Assembly: GCA_038025085.1 (NCBI GenBank)
Contig: CM076144.1
Location: forward strand, 32,113,501 to 32,177,500
Source of the DNA: Tetragonia tetragonoides
Taxonomy: Eukaryota > Streptophyta > Magnoliopsida > Caryophyllales > Aizoaceae
Direction: 5' to 3'
Length of the DNA: 64,000 nucleotides
Shown: positions 11,218 to 23,367 of the stretch, one piece after another
Layout of the letters: each line of letters starts with the position of its first letter
Position numbering within the stretch: position 1 is the stretch's first letter
Translations under genes and position numbers: made by a program
Notes under the pieces: model-generated
Databases searched by the model: none
What the model saw: the letters and a program-made list of their open reading frames with translations, nothing else
What the model was told of the DNA's origin: nothing

Positions 11218-11628
11218 TTGATCGAGCTTGAGTAAAAGCGAAGAACAAAGTATTTTGAAAGCGACATGCAGGATGCTGATGTGCGCGTGGTGTGTGAGAG
11301 TGTGCAGTATGCAGGCATATGAAGGCAAACCTGTACTGAGACACGCTCGTAGCGCGCTAAGATTTCATCTCTATGAACACGACAAAAATGAAGGTAATGG
11401 TTAGCAGGGGCAAACAACGCTCGTGGAAGGAATTTACGCCTGCAAGGGACATGTATTCAGAGTAAATGAAAAAGTTAGCGATACTTGGAGAGTGAACAGT
11501 ATAGAACGCTTTAGCAAATAGTGACTAAACACCACTCGGCGGATGCCAAGATTTTGTCCCTTCACGAGAAACGAAAAAGTCGAAGAGATAGCACAATCAA
11601 AATGACGGCTGTAAATGGTTAGAAAATA
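11218..11628 (-). other. T2 3' untranslated spacer
   Basis: Non-coding, matching T3 at about 48990-49398 in reverse orientation. Small open frames here are not conserved between the two copies. No gene seen. Confidence 0.6.
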
Positions 11629-11930
11629 TATGAACAGTTTAACTACACTAGCAATCATTGACTGAAACATATACAAACAAAGGACAGTATAACTGCAATA
11701 GTTTAAGTAATCATTCACTAACACAAATGAATAGCTTCAAATAAAAAGAACAGTTTAACCGCAGTAGCGATCATTGACTGACACAAATGAATAACTTCGA
11801 ATAAAAAGAACAGTTTAACCGTACTAGCGATCATTGACAGACACAAATGAATAGCTTCGAATAAAAATAAATGAATAGCTTCAAATAAAATAAATGAATA
11901 GTTTCGAATAAAATAAATGAATAGTGTCAG
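11629..11930 (-). repeat. Tandem repeats in T2 3' region
   Basis: About four units of roughly 60-62 bp, each with GTCAATGATCGCT and GGTTAAACTGT on the - strand. They are followed at 11842-11930 by four short copies of a 22-23-bp sub-unit (AAATGAATAGCTTCGAATAA on +). T3 carries a related array (48692-48990) with 65-bp units. 3' tandem repeats are known from the Retand branch of Tat elements. Confidence 0.8.
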
Positions 11931-12167
11931 AGAATACCTGGGCTTGTGCAATTGGGGAACCTGCAAAACAAACGGGTTAGTTTTACCTGATAGTAGACGG
12001 TACCGTGAAATGGGCCGACTGTTCAATTTTGAATTTGTAGGCCAAGGGACGTGTTCCCGCGCGCTTGGTACTGATCTTTGTCGCGAACAAACGGTGTCAA
12101 ATAACAGTTTTTGGGCTGAAAAATGACGTGGAGCAGGACGGGGGCCCACATGTGCAGACCAGCCTAG

Positions 12168-12201
12168 GCCGCTGGGCTTCAGTGTAAGGGCCGGTAGCGG
12201 C
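12168..12201 (+). promoter_or_regulatory. GC-palindrome pair upstream of T2 PMD-like gene
   Basis: GCCGCTGGGCTT (12168) and GCCGGTAGCGGC (12190) are spaced 22 bp, the spacing seen in front of the other antisense genes. The gene's ATG is at 12484. GGATAAAC near 12214 is the only TATA-like candidate. Confidence 0.5.
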
Positions 12202-12483
12202 GCTCGCGAGAGCTGGATAAACCAGTTTTTTGCGAGCCTTCTTCACGTTGTTGCTCCATTTTTTCTTCGTCTTCGTCGAGCTCTCCTTGCCATTGTCGAG
12301 CCTCCTAAGTTTTTAGAAGGCAAGTCAATTCTTGACCAAATTCCTTTCTTTTTGTCTTGAACTTGTTTAATTTTTCGCCTAATAGCTGAATTTTGGTTGC
12401 ATTGTTAAATGGGTACTTGTATTTTGCGAATCTGACACTTGAAATTTTTTCTTTTAGAGAGAGAAAGCTTGAATTACTTGCCC

Positions 12484-13557
12484 ATGGCTCCCAAAGACAA
12501 GGGGAAACGTCCTATGACCGAGGAAGAGGAAAACCGTGACCCCTTTCGTACTGGATTTCCGTCATCTAAGATACCTCCTTCACACCATGTAGACCGGGCG
12601 ACTCTGTACCAAGACTCGTTCATGCGTTTCGACTGGCATCCGGCGAAGGCTTGGGATCGTAGTATCTTGTTGTTGGACAGACGGAGTCATCTGTCCAACT
12701 TACATCTGGTATGTTTCTGACTTCTTCGTCTTTGTTCAGTTTATTTATTTTGTACTGAAAATTTGAACTGTTAGTGCTCCGGCACACGAACAAATTGGGA
12801 TTGTACTGGATTGGTGGTCAGCTGTATATTATACTTGTGTCGAATTATTTGGATTGAATTTGTAGTATATGGGGTGTTGAGAATTTTTGTTTGTTGGCTA
12901 GAGAGTTGGTGCTTATTTGCAGGCTCATGGGTCCACTTCGAACTGGGCCATGATGTTGGACACTTTTTCAGAGAGGACTAGGGAGATAATCCAGGCTTCG
13001 GTTTTCGAGTATTTTCTGTCCGTTGCCCCGTCTTGTCATTCTGGGGATACTAGGGTGGCTTCCCATGGGGTACTGGAGAGGTTTTGGGACACTACAAACA
13101 CCTTCTATACACCTGTGGGAGAGATGTTTCCCACTCCTTATCAGTTCGCCTTATTGAAGGGCTTGCCATTTAGAGGGCATCCTCTATGGTATGACGCAGA
13201 CTACCATCGGCAGGCTGATAGGTTGTATGAGGTATACGGGCATGTTGCCGCTTTCTTCGAGGAGGGTCGAGTTTCCTTACCAAAGTTATGGGGAGCTTGA
13301 CTGAGCAGGAGCTTACTGAGGATCAGCGGGCCCGTATCTTTTTGGCCAATCTGGTGGGGGCGACCATTTTTTCCCAGAAGAAGAGTGTATGCCAGGTTGG
13401 CTTTCTTACATGCCTGGATGACTTGACCAAAGTACATGAGTACAATTTTGGTGCTCCTACGTATGCTTCTTTGGTGAGATAGTGTCGTCAGGCTTGCAGG
13501 CCTAAGGGGACGAGTAGGAGCGCGTTTATTACGGGCTCTTGGAGGATACTAGAGGTA

Positions 13558-13610
<53 letters not shown>

Positions 13611-14151
13611 CCTTGTACATGTGTATACTTTGTAATAGACCCGTATCTGATTGTTCCTGCTTGTATGGCAACTGTGATTTTTTGAGTATTTCCCACCTTT
13701 TGGTCCTCATCAACCTGGTTTGAGGATGTTCCCAATGGTGCACGGTGGTTTGGTAGAGATAGTCATCCGTTTTCCTCTTTGGAGGATTTTCGGGTCACTT
13801 TTGAGAGTCGGGCTGCGTTCGAGGTACATTGCCTTTAACTTGTCTTTACTTATATCTTTTTTGGTTCCTTTGGTGTGAATGAACTTTGATCTTGCATTAT
13901 GCAGGTGATGTGGACCGCTTTCGATGACATTCCTGGGGTCCGTCTTATATCACCACTGAGTCCTTCAGGGTGTCTACCCTGCGGGTAGTGTTTGAGCGGC
14001 CATTCAGCTTTGAGGGGTACTTGGGGGAGTGCTTGACTCGACTGGTCTATCCTTGCTTGGGTGGTCATTTGGTGCCGGAGGACCCTCCTATGACCATGTT
14101 CTTCCTGCGCAGTCCGAGCGTGACCGATTTGGGAGTGGTTATTAGGGGTGC
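12484..14151 (+). pseudogene. T2 PMD-like gene, 5' half (antisense to T2, cut by K1)
   Basis: Antisense to gag-pol. ATG 12484 (MAPKDKGKRPM) was chosen because the T3 copy starts the same way. Exon 1 ends at 12708, exactly 75 codons. Intron 1 is 12709-12922 (GT-AG, phase 0). Exon 2 holds GVLERFWDTTNTFYTPVGEM, YQFALLKGLPFRGHPLWYDA and LANLVGATIFSQKKS, resembling the plant mobile domain (aminotransferase-like family of MAIN/MAIL1). A later intron starts at 13555 and contains an (AT)n run; another is 13824-13904. Damage: frameshift near 13290, stop at 13480-13482, Trp-to-stop near 13675, frameshift near 13940. Coding breaks at VVIRGA where K1 begins and resumes at 31526. Role unknown; in host proteins the domain acts in gene and transposon silencing. 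Confidence 0.75.
13561..13609. repeat. (AT)n microsatellite in intron of PMD-like gene
   Basis: About 24 AT units just after the intron donor GTAGGC. Open frames rich in Ile-Tyr across it are artefacts. Confidence 0.95.
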
Positions 14152-17100
14152 TGTTGTAACGCCTTGGATTGGATAACTCTTAATTAAACATGCTTATGGG
14201 CCCTAAATCCAATCCAAGACATTACTGCCATACTTATGGCAAGACAAGCACAAGGCAAAGATTGATAAATAGTACAGCAAATATACTGGATTATATTATA
14301 TTATAAAAGTGGAGATTACATAGTTGTATTGTTCAAAGACTACATCACTAATTATTCTATTCAGTCATATTGGGTTATCCTCCATCTGCGGAAGCCACGG
14401 GGTCAAACAATAGCAAAAACATGCAGTAAGCATGCACAAAAGGATTTGTTCCATTCTTTACTCTCTCCCTTGCCCAAAATCTGTCAAAATGATATAGTAA
14501 TCCACGCAAGAAGAGATGACACAAAAACAAAAGAAAATTAGCAAAAGCTAAGAAATACTCACCCCACTTTGTAGAATACATTTTGTTTATACTCAAAATA
14601 CATTTAGCATTAACAACCATCAATCACGATAATAGTAATAATATTTATAATAATACTCTTAAAGAGATTGTCTGTTCTTATAGTCATAGTTAACTCGTTC
14701 TTTTACATACAAAGCCATGAAGACGTACGAGATTCATAAGCACAGAGTATTAAACATCCAATATCTTACACAAACTCATAATTACTCAGAAAATAACCTT
14801 TGAGGTCTAACAATCTATAAAGTAACTCAAACCATAACATGCAAAGATTAGACTCCTATGTTAGGTAGTGAGGAAGAGCATAGCACAACTCACACTCTAT
14901 CAGTCCTACACTCGGGTTCAATGACCCTACAAATTATAATTCATTCATTTGGCCTTTTTGGCATAATCATATCATCTCGGGTTTATACCCTACATAAACT
15001 CAGATTAAACCATGACAAGCGAGATACTCAGGATTAGTTAATCCCTACAGCTTAATCAATAATGGGTTTAATCCTACAACATTTTATTAAAGTATGCACA
15101 CTGGCATGCTCTTCAATATCCCAAGTGTACCAAGTTTGGGAGCACACTACAAGTAAGTTAGTAGACATGCTTGTCTTAATCTTAATCGGTCATATTCATC
15201 TCTATAACATGATCATATATCACCACTATATCATCACTTGCACAATCGATTAACATAAATCATATACTTCCCAAACTTGTTCCACTTCACAATAATCATA
15301 TATTTGTCATTTGATCATTCGATACTTCACATATTCGTACATGCATGTATATAAACTCATAGGCATCATCAATTCGGTCATAAGCTTAATTGATCTATAA
15401 GCATACTCAAGTATAGTCATGACTTTATATGCAATTATTAAGTAAACATAATCAATCAACCTTGATCTCACTCAACTATCATATTCGCATACTCATAGAT
15501 AATTAAGTAAATCATTAAGCAAACATCCAATAAAACTTGTCATCAAGATTATAATCCATTCGGTCATGTACATTTAATTATCAAGCTTAAATAGCAAACT
15601 TTAATCCTCATGTAATTATCAAGTAAACTTTAACATGGAAAATCATATCCATTCGGCCATGTCACGAAAATAATCACATGCAATCCTTTACACAACTTCA
15701 CAATCATATTCATAATTATATGTATAAATATAAGTACATATAGCATATAATTATAAGAAAATCCATGGTTATCTTCTTAGTTCATTAAATCGAAATAGGG
15801 GGTTTTAGTGGACATGAGTATACCTTCCTCAAGCTTCTAAAAATACACTTTCTCTCCTAGCTTCCTTGATCACTCACTACTAGCACACGTTCCTAATTAA
15901 ACAAATATGTTTAAGTATTAATAAACATTCTTTTTATTTCTTCTTCTTTTTATTCCTTTTCGGCCTTGTCCCTTTTTAATACCGAAAATTACTCCTTTTA
16001 ATTCCTAAATCATTATTATTATTTCATTTGTTAATTCCTCTTTTATTTTGTCATTTTAACTTTCAAAAATGTTAGGTTTGAAATTAAAGGAATTTAGAGA
16101 AAATTAGAGATAAATGGTGGATAAATGATTTTGGCCATAATGAGTCAAGATTAAGTTTACGTAAGATTATAAATGGACATGCAACAACCGATTTTGTGTT
16201 TTTAAGTCAAGATTATATACATCTTAGTTCTTTAAACCTTTTTCCTTACACTTTTGATTATAGTTACAAGTATATTTGTTAGGGTTTCTTTATGAACTTT
16301 AGGTGATAATAACAACTTAAGCTTTAGATAAAGAATAGTACAAGGAGTTAAACCTTGTGGTGTCTCTTGGTGGTTCTCGATGGTCCGGGAGCTTCGTGTT
16401 CGGGTGATGGTGGAGCTGAGGGGGTGATGGTGGAGCTGAGGTGGTGATGGCGGTGGTGAAGAAAAGAAATAGTGGAAGAGTTAGAGTTTTGAAATAAGAA
16501 TGAAGTGATTATTAGAAACAAAAGAATAAGTAAAGATGATTAATGCATGAGTTTGTTTTAGTGTTCTTACCAAATTTTCTTCACTTTTCTCTACTCTACC
16601 TCACGGTTTTCCCCTTCTTCTCTCTACTTCATTTTGTTCTTGTTTACTTAAAAGAGTTTGTGATTTGAGGTGAATAATGATAGCATTTGATAATAAAGAG
16701 ATGATGAAGAATATTCTTGCTTTTTGGAGATATGGGATTCGGTTTTGGGAAGAAGAAAGGAAGGCTTTTGTAAGCTTTTTGGTAGCTTGCAAATATGGTA
16801 CAAATATTTGAGGAAGAGAATATGTAAGTAGCTTTTGATCTTAATTGGTTGATTTGCTTTGCTTTTGTTTTGTTTTATAAAGGGTAGAACCTTTGTCTTC
16901 TTCTCTTTCTTTCTCTCTTATACCCATAGCTTCCCCCTTCCCCTTGCATGGTTTTTATTTACTTCCTTTCCTTAGCTTAGTTGCATTAGGACATTAGAAC
17001 ATGGCATGTTTTCTAGTTTTAGGCTTAGTAAGCATAGGAAATATGGTCTCAAAGCAAATGCATGACAAGTGTAAATCTATGGCATGTAACATTCACAAGT

Positions 17101-17429
17101 AAGCATAAGTTAATAGTAAACTAATCAGGGAAAAGTGGAAATTTACTAATCCTAACTTAACATTTCCTAATTCGGTCATCAACACAAACAAAGGTCTAAT
17201 TATGCCTAAGCAAACCGTAAACATGAGTTAAGTAAGTTAATCAAGTAGTTTAGTTAGTTAATCAAATAGGTTTTAGTTTTAAACGAGATTAGTACTTATT
17301 TTAATAAAAATTTACGTAAGTGCATGCATTAGGCACGTTAATCATACTTAGCAAATTACGCGAAAAACTTTATGCTAATTAATCGCTATTTTAATTTAAT
17401 AATTGAGTTTAGATTTTCGGGATACTACA
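14152..17429 (-). repeat. K1 3' LTR
   Basis: 3278 bp. On the - strand it starts TGTAGTATCCCG and ends GGCGTTACAACA. AT-rich and non-coding. A TATA-like TTTATAAAA (16881-16873, -) lies about 550 bp into the LTR and is kept in the other LTR near 30965. Small open frames inside are not conserved as proteins. Confidence 0.92.
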
Positions 17430-17450
17430 ATCTACCCAACTTAAAGAAAT
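17430..17450 (-). other. K1 polypurine tract region
   Basis: On the - strand TTCTTTAAGTTGGGTAGAT directly precedes the LTR start. It is less purine-pure than the T2/T3 tract; K2 has the related TTTTAAGGAGGGTAGAA. Confidence 0.6.
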
Positions 17451-17475
17451 TTTGTCCCGAAATTTAAAGCAACGA

Positions 17476-17690
17476 CTAACCATATTCGAAAAGGTAGGGG
17501 TATTGGGTCTGGATGTCAGCTTCAGATTCCCAAGTAGCTTCTTCTACGGTCTGACTACGGCAAAGCACTTTTACTAACGGTGTAACTTTATTCCGAAGTA
17601 CCCTATCCTTACGATCTAGAATAGCTACTGGCTTCTCTTCAAAAGATAGATCCTCATCTAAACTGATTGGTTCGGGTCTGATCACGTGAG
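17476..17690 (-). pseudogene. K1 chromodomain at the end of pol
   Basis: Chromodomains guide chromovirus integration into marked chromatin. The frame reads EKPVAILDRKDRVLRNKVTP, LVKVLCRSQTVEEATWESEA and YPYLFEYG to a stop at 17476. It follows integrase after a one-base frameshift near 17690, where HVSKHRKYLSDDS should continue into HVIRPEPISLDEDLSF. The short form ending at ATWE...YPYLF is the usual Tekay type. Confidence 0.85.
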
Positions 17691-18964
17691 TCATCTGAAA
17701 GATATTTCCGATGTTTGGATACATGAAGTACGTCATGGATTTTAGAAAGTTCAGGTGGTAAAGCTAATCGGTAAGCAACTTCTCTTACTCGATCCACAAT
17801 CTCGTAAGGTCTGATATACTTAGGGCTTAATTTCCCTTTCCTTCCGAATCTCTTAATTCCTTTCATTGGTCAAATCTTCAACATAACCTTATCTCCAATA
17901 TGAAATTCAAGTGGTCTCCTTGTTCGATCACTATAACTCTTTTGCCGGTCCTGAGCGACTTTTAATTTATCCTTAATCATTCCAATCTGATCCGTAGTCT
18001 CCTGAATCATCTCTGGTCCTAATATCACAGTCTCACCAATATCATTCCAACACAATGGACTCCTACATTTCCTTCCATATAATGCCTCATAAGGTGCTTG
18101 GTCAATGCTAGCATGATAACTGTTGTTATAAGAAAACTCAATTAACGGTAATTGCTTCTCCCAAGTTCCTTTAAACTCCAAAGTACAAGATCTCAACATA
18201 TCCTCAAGAGTACGAATGGTTCTCTCAGTCTTTCCATCTGTAGCAAGGTGAAATGCAGTGCTAAATTTCAACTTAGTCTCAAATGCATCTTGCAATTTCT
18301 CCCAAAAATGTGATAAAAACCTCGAATCGCTATCAGAAATAATGTCCTGAGGTATTCCATGCAATCTCACAATATCCTTAACATAAGCTTCAACCAATTG
18401 ATTCATACTCCAAGTATCCTTGATGAATATAAATCTCACTACTTTGGTCAACCTATCTACTATTACCCAAATAGCATTCATTCCTTTAGCAGTAGTTGGT
18501 AATCCAGTAACAAAGTCCATATTGACTCCCATTTCCAACTTGGAATCTCCAAAGGCTGCAGTAATCTCCAGGTCTCTGAAAATCACTTTTAACTTTCTGA
18601 GAAGTAAGACATCTAGCTACAAATTGAGCTACCTCAGATTTCATTCCTTTCCACCAGAAATACTTCTTCAAATCCTTATACAACTTATTTCCTCAGGGTG
18701 AATACAGTAAGGTGTATTGTGTGGTTCCACCAAAATTCTGTGTCTTAGTTCATCATTATTAGGCACACACCAAGGTCCTTTAAGTCTTAAACTTCCGTCC
18801 TCATGTTCCTCAAATCCTTCTTCTTTTCCTAACCTCAAAGCTTCTCTAATCTTCTGAATCTGCCGATCATTAACTTGCAATTCACGAATCTCATCAAACA
18901 AAGTAGGTCGAACGGTAAGACTACTAATAACTCCATCTAGTACGCCTGACTTTACAATCTCCAA
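17654..18964 (-). pseudogene. K1 integrase, frameshifted
   Basis: Three overlapping frames make up one integrase: zinc-binding part (18964-18486; second knuckle Cys replaced in CLTSQKVK), catalytic core (18586-17870) and C-terminal part (17866-17654). The core has [33 protein letters not shown] and [14 protein letters not shown], so the three acidic residues remain. [14 protein letters not shown] and GDKVMLKI are family hallmarks. Stops and shifts near 18660, 18490 and 17868 prevent translation as one protein. Confidence 0.88.
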
Positions 18965-19481
18965 ATTCTTCCATCTCCTTTCTTAATTTCTCAGGTACTC
19001 CCATGGAATGTCTAGTCTTTCTACGAAGTGCATCTGCTACTACATTTGCTTTCCCCTCGTGATACTTAATCTCCAAATCGTAATCCTTAAGCAATTCTAA
19101 CCATCTTCTCTGCCTCAAATTTAACTCTCTTTTGGTGAATATGTACTTAAGACTCTTATGATCAGTGAAAACTCTACACTTAACTCCATACAAGTAATGC
19201 CTCCAAATCTTAAGAGCAAACATAACTGCGGCTAACTCTAGGTCATGGGTAGGATAATTAACCTCATATGGTTTCAATAGCCGTGAAGCATAAGCAATCA
19301 CTCTCTCATTCTGCATCAACACACATCCTAGTCCATTCTTAGACGCATCACTATAAACTTCATATTCCTCTCCTTCTGTTGGTAAAGCTATAACAGGTGC
19401 GGCTGTCAATTTCTTCTTCAACTCCTGGAAAGCTAGTTCACACTTCTCACTCCATACAAATTTCATGGTCTTCCTAAGCAA
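18924..19481 (-). pseudogene. K1 RNase H
   Basis: Degrades RNA in RNA-DNA hybrids. One open frame of 185 codons covers the domain: [18 protein letters not shown] with its Asp, [20 protein letters not shown] with its Glu, [13 protein letters not shown] with its Asp, and [15 protein letters not shown] at the end. Catalytic residues are present. A stop separates it from RT upstream, and its end overlaps the integrase frame. Confidence 0.85.
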
Positions 19482-20348
19482 ATTAGTTAAGGGTTGAGCT
19501 AACTTAGAAAAATTCTCTACAAATCTTCAATAATAACCGGCTAATCCCAAAAAGCTGCGGACTTCACCCACGTTAGTAGGTGTAATCCACTCCTTAACTG
19601 CTTTAATCTTACTAAGGTCTACAAAAATCCCACCCTTAGTGATAACATGTCCCAAAAATGCTAGTTCTTCCAACCAAAATTCACACTTAGAAAGCTTAGC
19701 ATACAACTAATGATCTCTAAGGGTCTGTAATACAACTCTCAAATGCTTAACATGATCATCCTTGTTCCTGGAATACACTAAGATATCATATATGAAAACT
19801 ACAACAAACTGGTCAAGGTAAGGCTGAAAAATACGATGCATAAGATCCATAAATGCGGCTGGAGCATTAGTTAACCCAAAAGGCATAACATTAAACTCAT
19901 AATGTCCATAACGAGTCCTAAATGGGGTCTTAGGTATATCTTCCTCCTTAATCCTCAACTGGTGATATCCTGATCTCAAATCAATCTTAGAATATATTCC
20001 TGCTCCTTTTTGCTGATCAAACAAATCATCAATTCTAGGCAACGGGTATTTTTTCCTAATAGTGACTTTGTTCAACTCCCAATAATCAATACACAACCTT
20101 AAACTACCACCTTTCTTCTTCACAAAGAGAACTGGGGCTCCCCTAGGCGAAACACTAGGTCGAATGTACCCTTTCTCTAATAAATCCTCTAACTGCTTTT
20201 CCAATTCTTTCATTTCTGCTGGGGTCATCCTATAAGGTGCTTTAGATATAGGTGAGGTTCCTGGAATAAGGTCGATAGTGAAGTCTATGGTTCTTTGTGG
20301 CGGTATACCGGGAATCTCATCAGGAAAGACATCAGGAAATTCAGACAC
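19482..20348 (-). pseudogene. K1 reverse transcriptase with mutated catalytic motif
   Basis: The frame starts [18 protein letters not shown] and continues with [52 protein letters not shown] and [20 protein letters not shown]. The catalytic box reads FIYDILVYS instead of FIDDILVYS: the codon at 19788-19790 changed one of the two metal-binding aspartates to Tyr. A TAG at about 19707 (Gln to stop) follows. Thumb sequence [20 protein letters not shown] continues below it. The domain cannot be active. Confidence 0.9.
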
Positions 20349-20366
20349 AACTTGAATTTTACTTAA

Positions 20367-20942
20367 TTAATTCGGAGTCGGTTTCTCATTACTCATATAG
20401 CACAGATAAACTGGATAACCCTTCCTAATTTGTGATTTAATGTTCATTGTAGAGACAATCTTAACTCTAGGTTCAGTTATCACTCCTCTATACGAAATTC
20501 TATCTCCTCGCGGGGTCTTAAGCGAAACTTTCTGCAAATGACACTCAATTCTCGCAGGATACTTACTCAACCAATCCATACCTACGACAACATCAAAGTG
20601 TGACAAGTCAAATTGAATCAAATCCCCAGGTAATGACGTCTTAATAATTACAATTGGACAATCATTTATCATGTTTCGACACGACACAATAATACCATTA
20701 GGTATGGTAATATCCATTTCACATGAGTAATTTGGTATTAACATGTGTTTAGTCATGAATGATGTAGCTATGAATGAATGAGTTGCACCAGTATCAAATA
20801 ACACATAAGCAGGGTAAGATAAAATAAGAAAAGTATCGGTCACAACATCCGGGTTTGCGTCTACGTCACGCTGACTCATAGCATGTATTTTCCTTTTGTT
20901 GCTATTGACTGCCTGGCTAACGATAGGTCGTGCAAAGGTCAC
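20367..20942 (-). pseudogene. K1 aspartic protease
   Basis: Active site VLFDTGATHSFIATSFM, flap-side FDVVVGMDWLSKYPARIEC and LKTPRGDRISYRGV are typical Tekay protease segments. The frame is the same as that of RT and is cut from it only by a TAA at 20367-20369, so protease and RT were one ORF. The upstream boundary with gag is a frame change near 20943. Confidence 0.85.
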
Positions 20943-22050
20943 ACGTAGCGCTGGGTTTGGGTTTCCTCGTGTCTGAGTATTATTGTTGCCATGGTTGGGC
21001 TTAGCTAACGAATTGCTACGACGGGTAAAATTATCTCCAGAGGGAATTGCCTTCTATTAGGACACACATTCGTTCTATGCCCAGGCTGACAACATATAAA
21101 ACAAGTTCCTTGATTAGCAGGGCATGGACGACCGGGATGAAACTTCCCGCATCTATGACAAACACTATTCCCATTCCTAGAAAGGAACTATGATCCTCCA
21201 TTTCTCCTACTGTCTCCTTGACTACTAGGGCGATAGGAACTGACACTCTTAGCTGGTGTATCATTCCTAAACTTCTTTCTCCAGTTTCCTCCATTAGATC
21301 CTTCACTCTTTTCCTCTATATAACGACGTTTCCCAATTATCGCAACTCTTCTATCACGAATTCTCTCAATATTGATAGCCTTATCATAAGCCTCCTGAAA
21401 AGTACTAGATGATCGTGCTACTAACTCTTGGATATGCCAGATAAGTCCATCCTCAAACCTTTAACTCTTTCCTTCTCATCCTTAACCAAATTCTCAGCAA
21501 ATCGAGACAACTCATGAAATTTCGCAGCATATGCGGTCACACTCATTTTCCCTTGGGTCAAATCCTCAAATTCCTGTTGTTTCCTCTTTCTCAAAGCTCT
21601 AGGGTAAAATCACTCCCTAATCCTTATCTCAAACTTCTCCCAATTAAATTCCTTATTCTCTAAGTAAGCTTCCTTAGACACTTTCCACCAATCATCTGCC
21701 TCTCCTCTAAGGTAATATTTTCCACTTTTCACTTTCAGACTCTCAGGACAACCTATAGCCTCAAATAGTTTCTCCATGTTCCTAATCCAGTTTTCTAAGG
21801 CTAATGGGTCAGATCCTCCGTCAAAAGTAGGTGGTGAGTGGGCGGCTAGGTTCTTGAACATAACAGCTTGTGGGTCTTTAGCCTCAGCTTCGGCCTTGGC
21901 TTTCTCTTTTTCCTTATCTTCCATTTGTTGCTGAATTGCATTTCCAAAGAATTGGCACAGGGTCTCTAGTGATTCTAGACGTTCATCTTGTCCTTCGTCA
22001 TCATTAGGGTCTACAGGTGTAGTTGGTTCTTCTCTTTCAGATATTTTCAA
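20943..22050 (-). pseudogene. gag: K1 gag with tandem zinc knuckles, broken
   Basis: Capsid core: AAHSPPTFDGGSDPLALENW, MEKLFEAIGCPESLKVKSGK and YYLRGEADDWWK (22050-21610). A stop in WFYPRALR and later frameshifts near 21440 and 21180 break the rest. Two knuckles, CHRCGKFHPGRPC and CFICCQPGHRTNVC, lie near 21060-21170. No ATG stands at the expected start (the frame opens after a stop with TTG at 22050), so the start codon is probably mutated. Confidence 0.85.
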
Positions 22051-22422
22051 CTATAGGAATAATAATAGTTAAGCATGGCATATAATCTTTAGGTGATGTG
22101 AGTTCCTCCTAAACATGATCTCTAGCGTTTTGTTATCCACTTATGCAAACAATTACTACTTAAATCATGCATCATGGTCATAGAAAAGCAAAGAAAATAA
22201 GTTCAAGTAGCAATACATCTGGTTAGCCTACAAGAGTAGTGCAAAACAAGTTAAGTCTAACATCACAACATACCATATGACCTATCTAGCTAGAGTCTCA
22301 GTCATAGGCTAATATTACAACACCAAATTGCAAATTGTTCAAACTACCACATAAAACAAGTTCATAAACAACTAGATACCACATAGCTTCACTCATGCAT
22401 GATCACTTGTACCCCTTGACAT
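22051..22422 (-). other. K1 spacer between extra ORF and gag
   Basis: 372 bp, AT-rich, stops in all frames; nothing recognised. Confidence 0.6.
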
Positions 22423-23076
22423 CTAACTTCCACCCGAAGAACTTCCCCTATCATATTGCACCAAGAATCCATTTGCAAGTCCCCTTGGTAGTATCACATT
22501 GAGTGGCACCGGTTGCTCCGGAGAAGTGGCTGAAGGCACAGCTGCTGGCGGTCGATGCACTATCTGCAGAGGTGGTGGAGGTGGAGTTGCGGATGGTCGA
22601 GCAACGATAGAAGTTTGGGTGTTACGAGGACAATGGTGATAACGAAGTATTCGTCCCCTCCTATACTGCACTATGGTCTCGGGAATCAAGAGTACACTAT
22701 TCTCACAATATATCCACTCAGTATAAGCTTGTTGCAAAACACCCGACATATAACCTAAGGTCAAGTACCAATCATCCCCACACATATAGTGATTCCAATT
22801 ATAGTGAATCCCATCAGTCATAGTACTCATATAGTTCAACTTCACACTTAACCAGGGTTCATTTGAAGGAAAAGTCCTCAAGAGGTTATACACTTGCGAA
22901 CACGGAAAATCAGCGGCTTCACAAGTAAAAGGAGCAAAGACTCTACAAGCAAGGTGAAAACGTTGCACATACTCAGTTATGGTTTCCTCAGGGTGCTTGC
23001 GTAAAGTCGCAGGGTGAGGTGGAGGGTTAGGGATGTTCAGAGGGTTCACGAGCACATAAGGGTTAGGTTGTTGCAT
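22423..23076 (-). CDS. K1 extra ORF upstream of gag, function unknown
   Basis: An uninterrupted 217-codon ORF with a real ATG at 23076 lies between primer site and gag, where the leader should be. It starts MQQPNPYVLVNPLNIPNPPP, has a segment HPEETITEYVQRFHLACRVF that faintly recalls the E-x-x-x-x-Y-x-x-R-F motif of gag proteins, a Trp/Tyr-rich middle and a Pro/Ala-rich C-terminus ending GSSSGGS. No known domain is recognised. K2 has a different ORF at the same place. It is intact while gag and pol are broken, which could be chance or recent selection. It could also be a diverged gag-like domain. Confidence 0.5.
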   Translation of the reverse strand: MQQPNPYVLVNPLNIPNPPPHPATLRKHPEETITEYVQRFHLACRVFAPFTCEAADFPCSQVYNLLRTFPSNEPWLSVKLNYMSTMTDGIHYNWNHYMCGDDWYLTLGYMSGVLQQAYTEWIYCENSVLLIPETIVQYRRGRILRYHHCPRNTQTSIVARPSATPPPPPLQIVHRPPAAVPSATSPEQPVPLNVILPRGLANGFLVQYDRGSSSGGS

Positions 23077-23367
23077 CTATCACATAAGATAAACAAATAG
23101 CAGATAGTGCGTCAAATAAGATCAAGCAATCACATATATGCACACACAAGTCAAACACAAAGAAGTTCAAACAGTTCCCATTCTATTGCCTACCCATCTC
23201 TCTCGGTCAGTTCACGGTTTAACTTATAGCTTTCCTAATCTTCTTTTAAGTATTTTATATGCTATCAAATAAATAGTAAGATGAGAGAGAAACACCTGAG
23301 GCGTACGTTTAGGCGAAACTACTAAATTGCGCCATCACCATTTTTTCTTCTCATCCAAGTTTTTCTA

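Noticed and set aside
13529..13743. Ile-Tyr-rich open frames
   Set aside because: They translate an (AT)n microsatellite inside an intron.
14329..14623. Small frames in the K1 LTRs (also 28439-28733)
   Set aside because: They recur only because the LTR is duplicated and differ by non-synonymous changes and stops.
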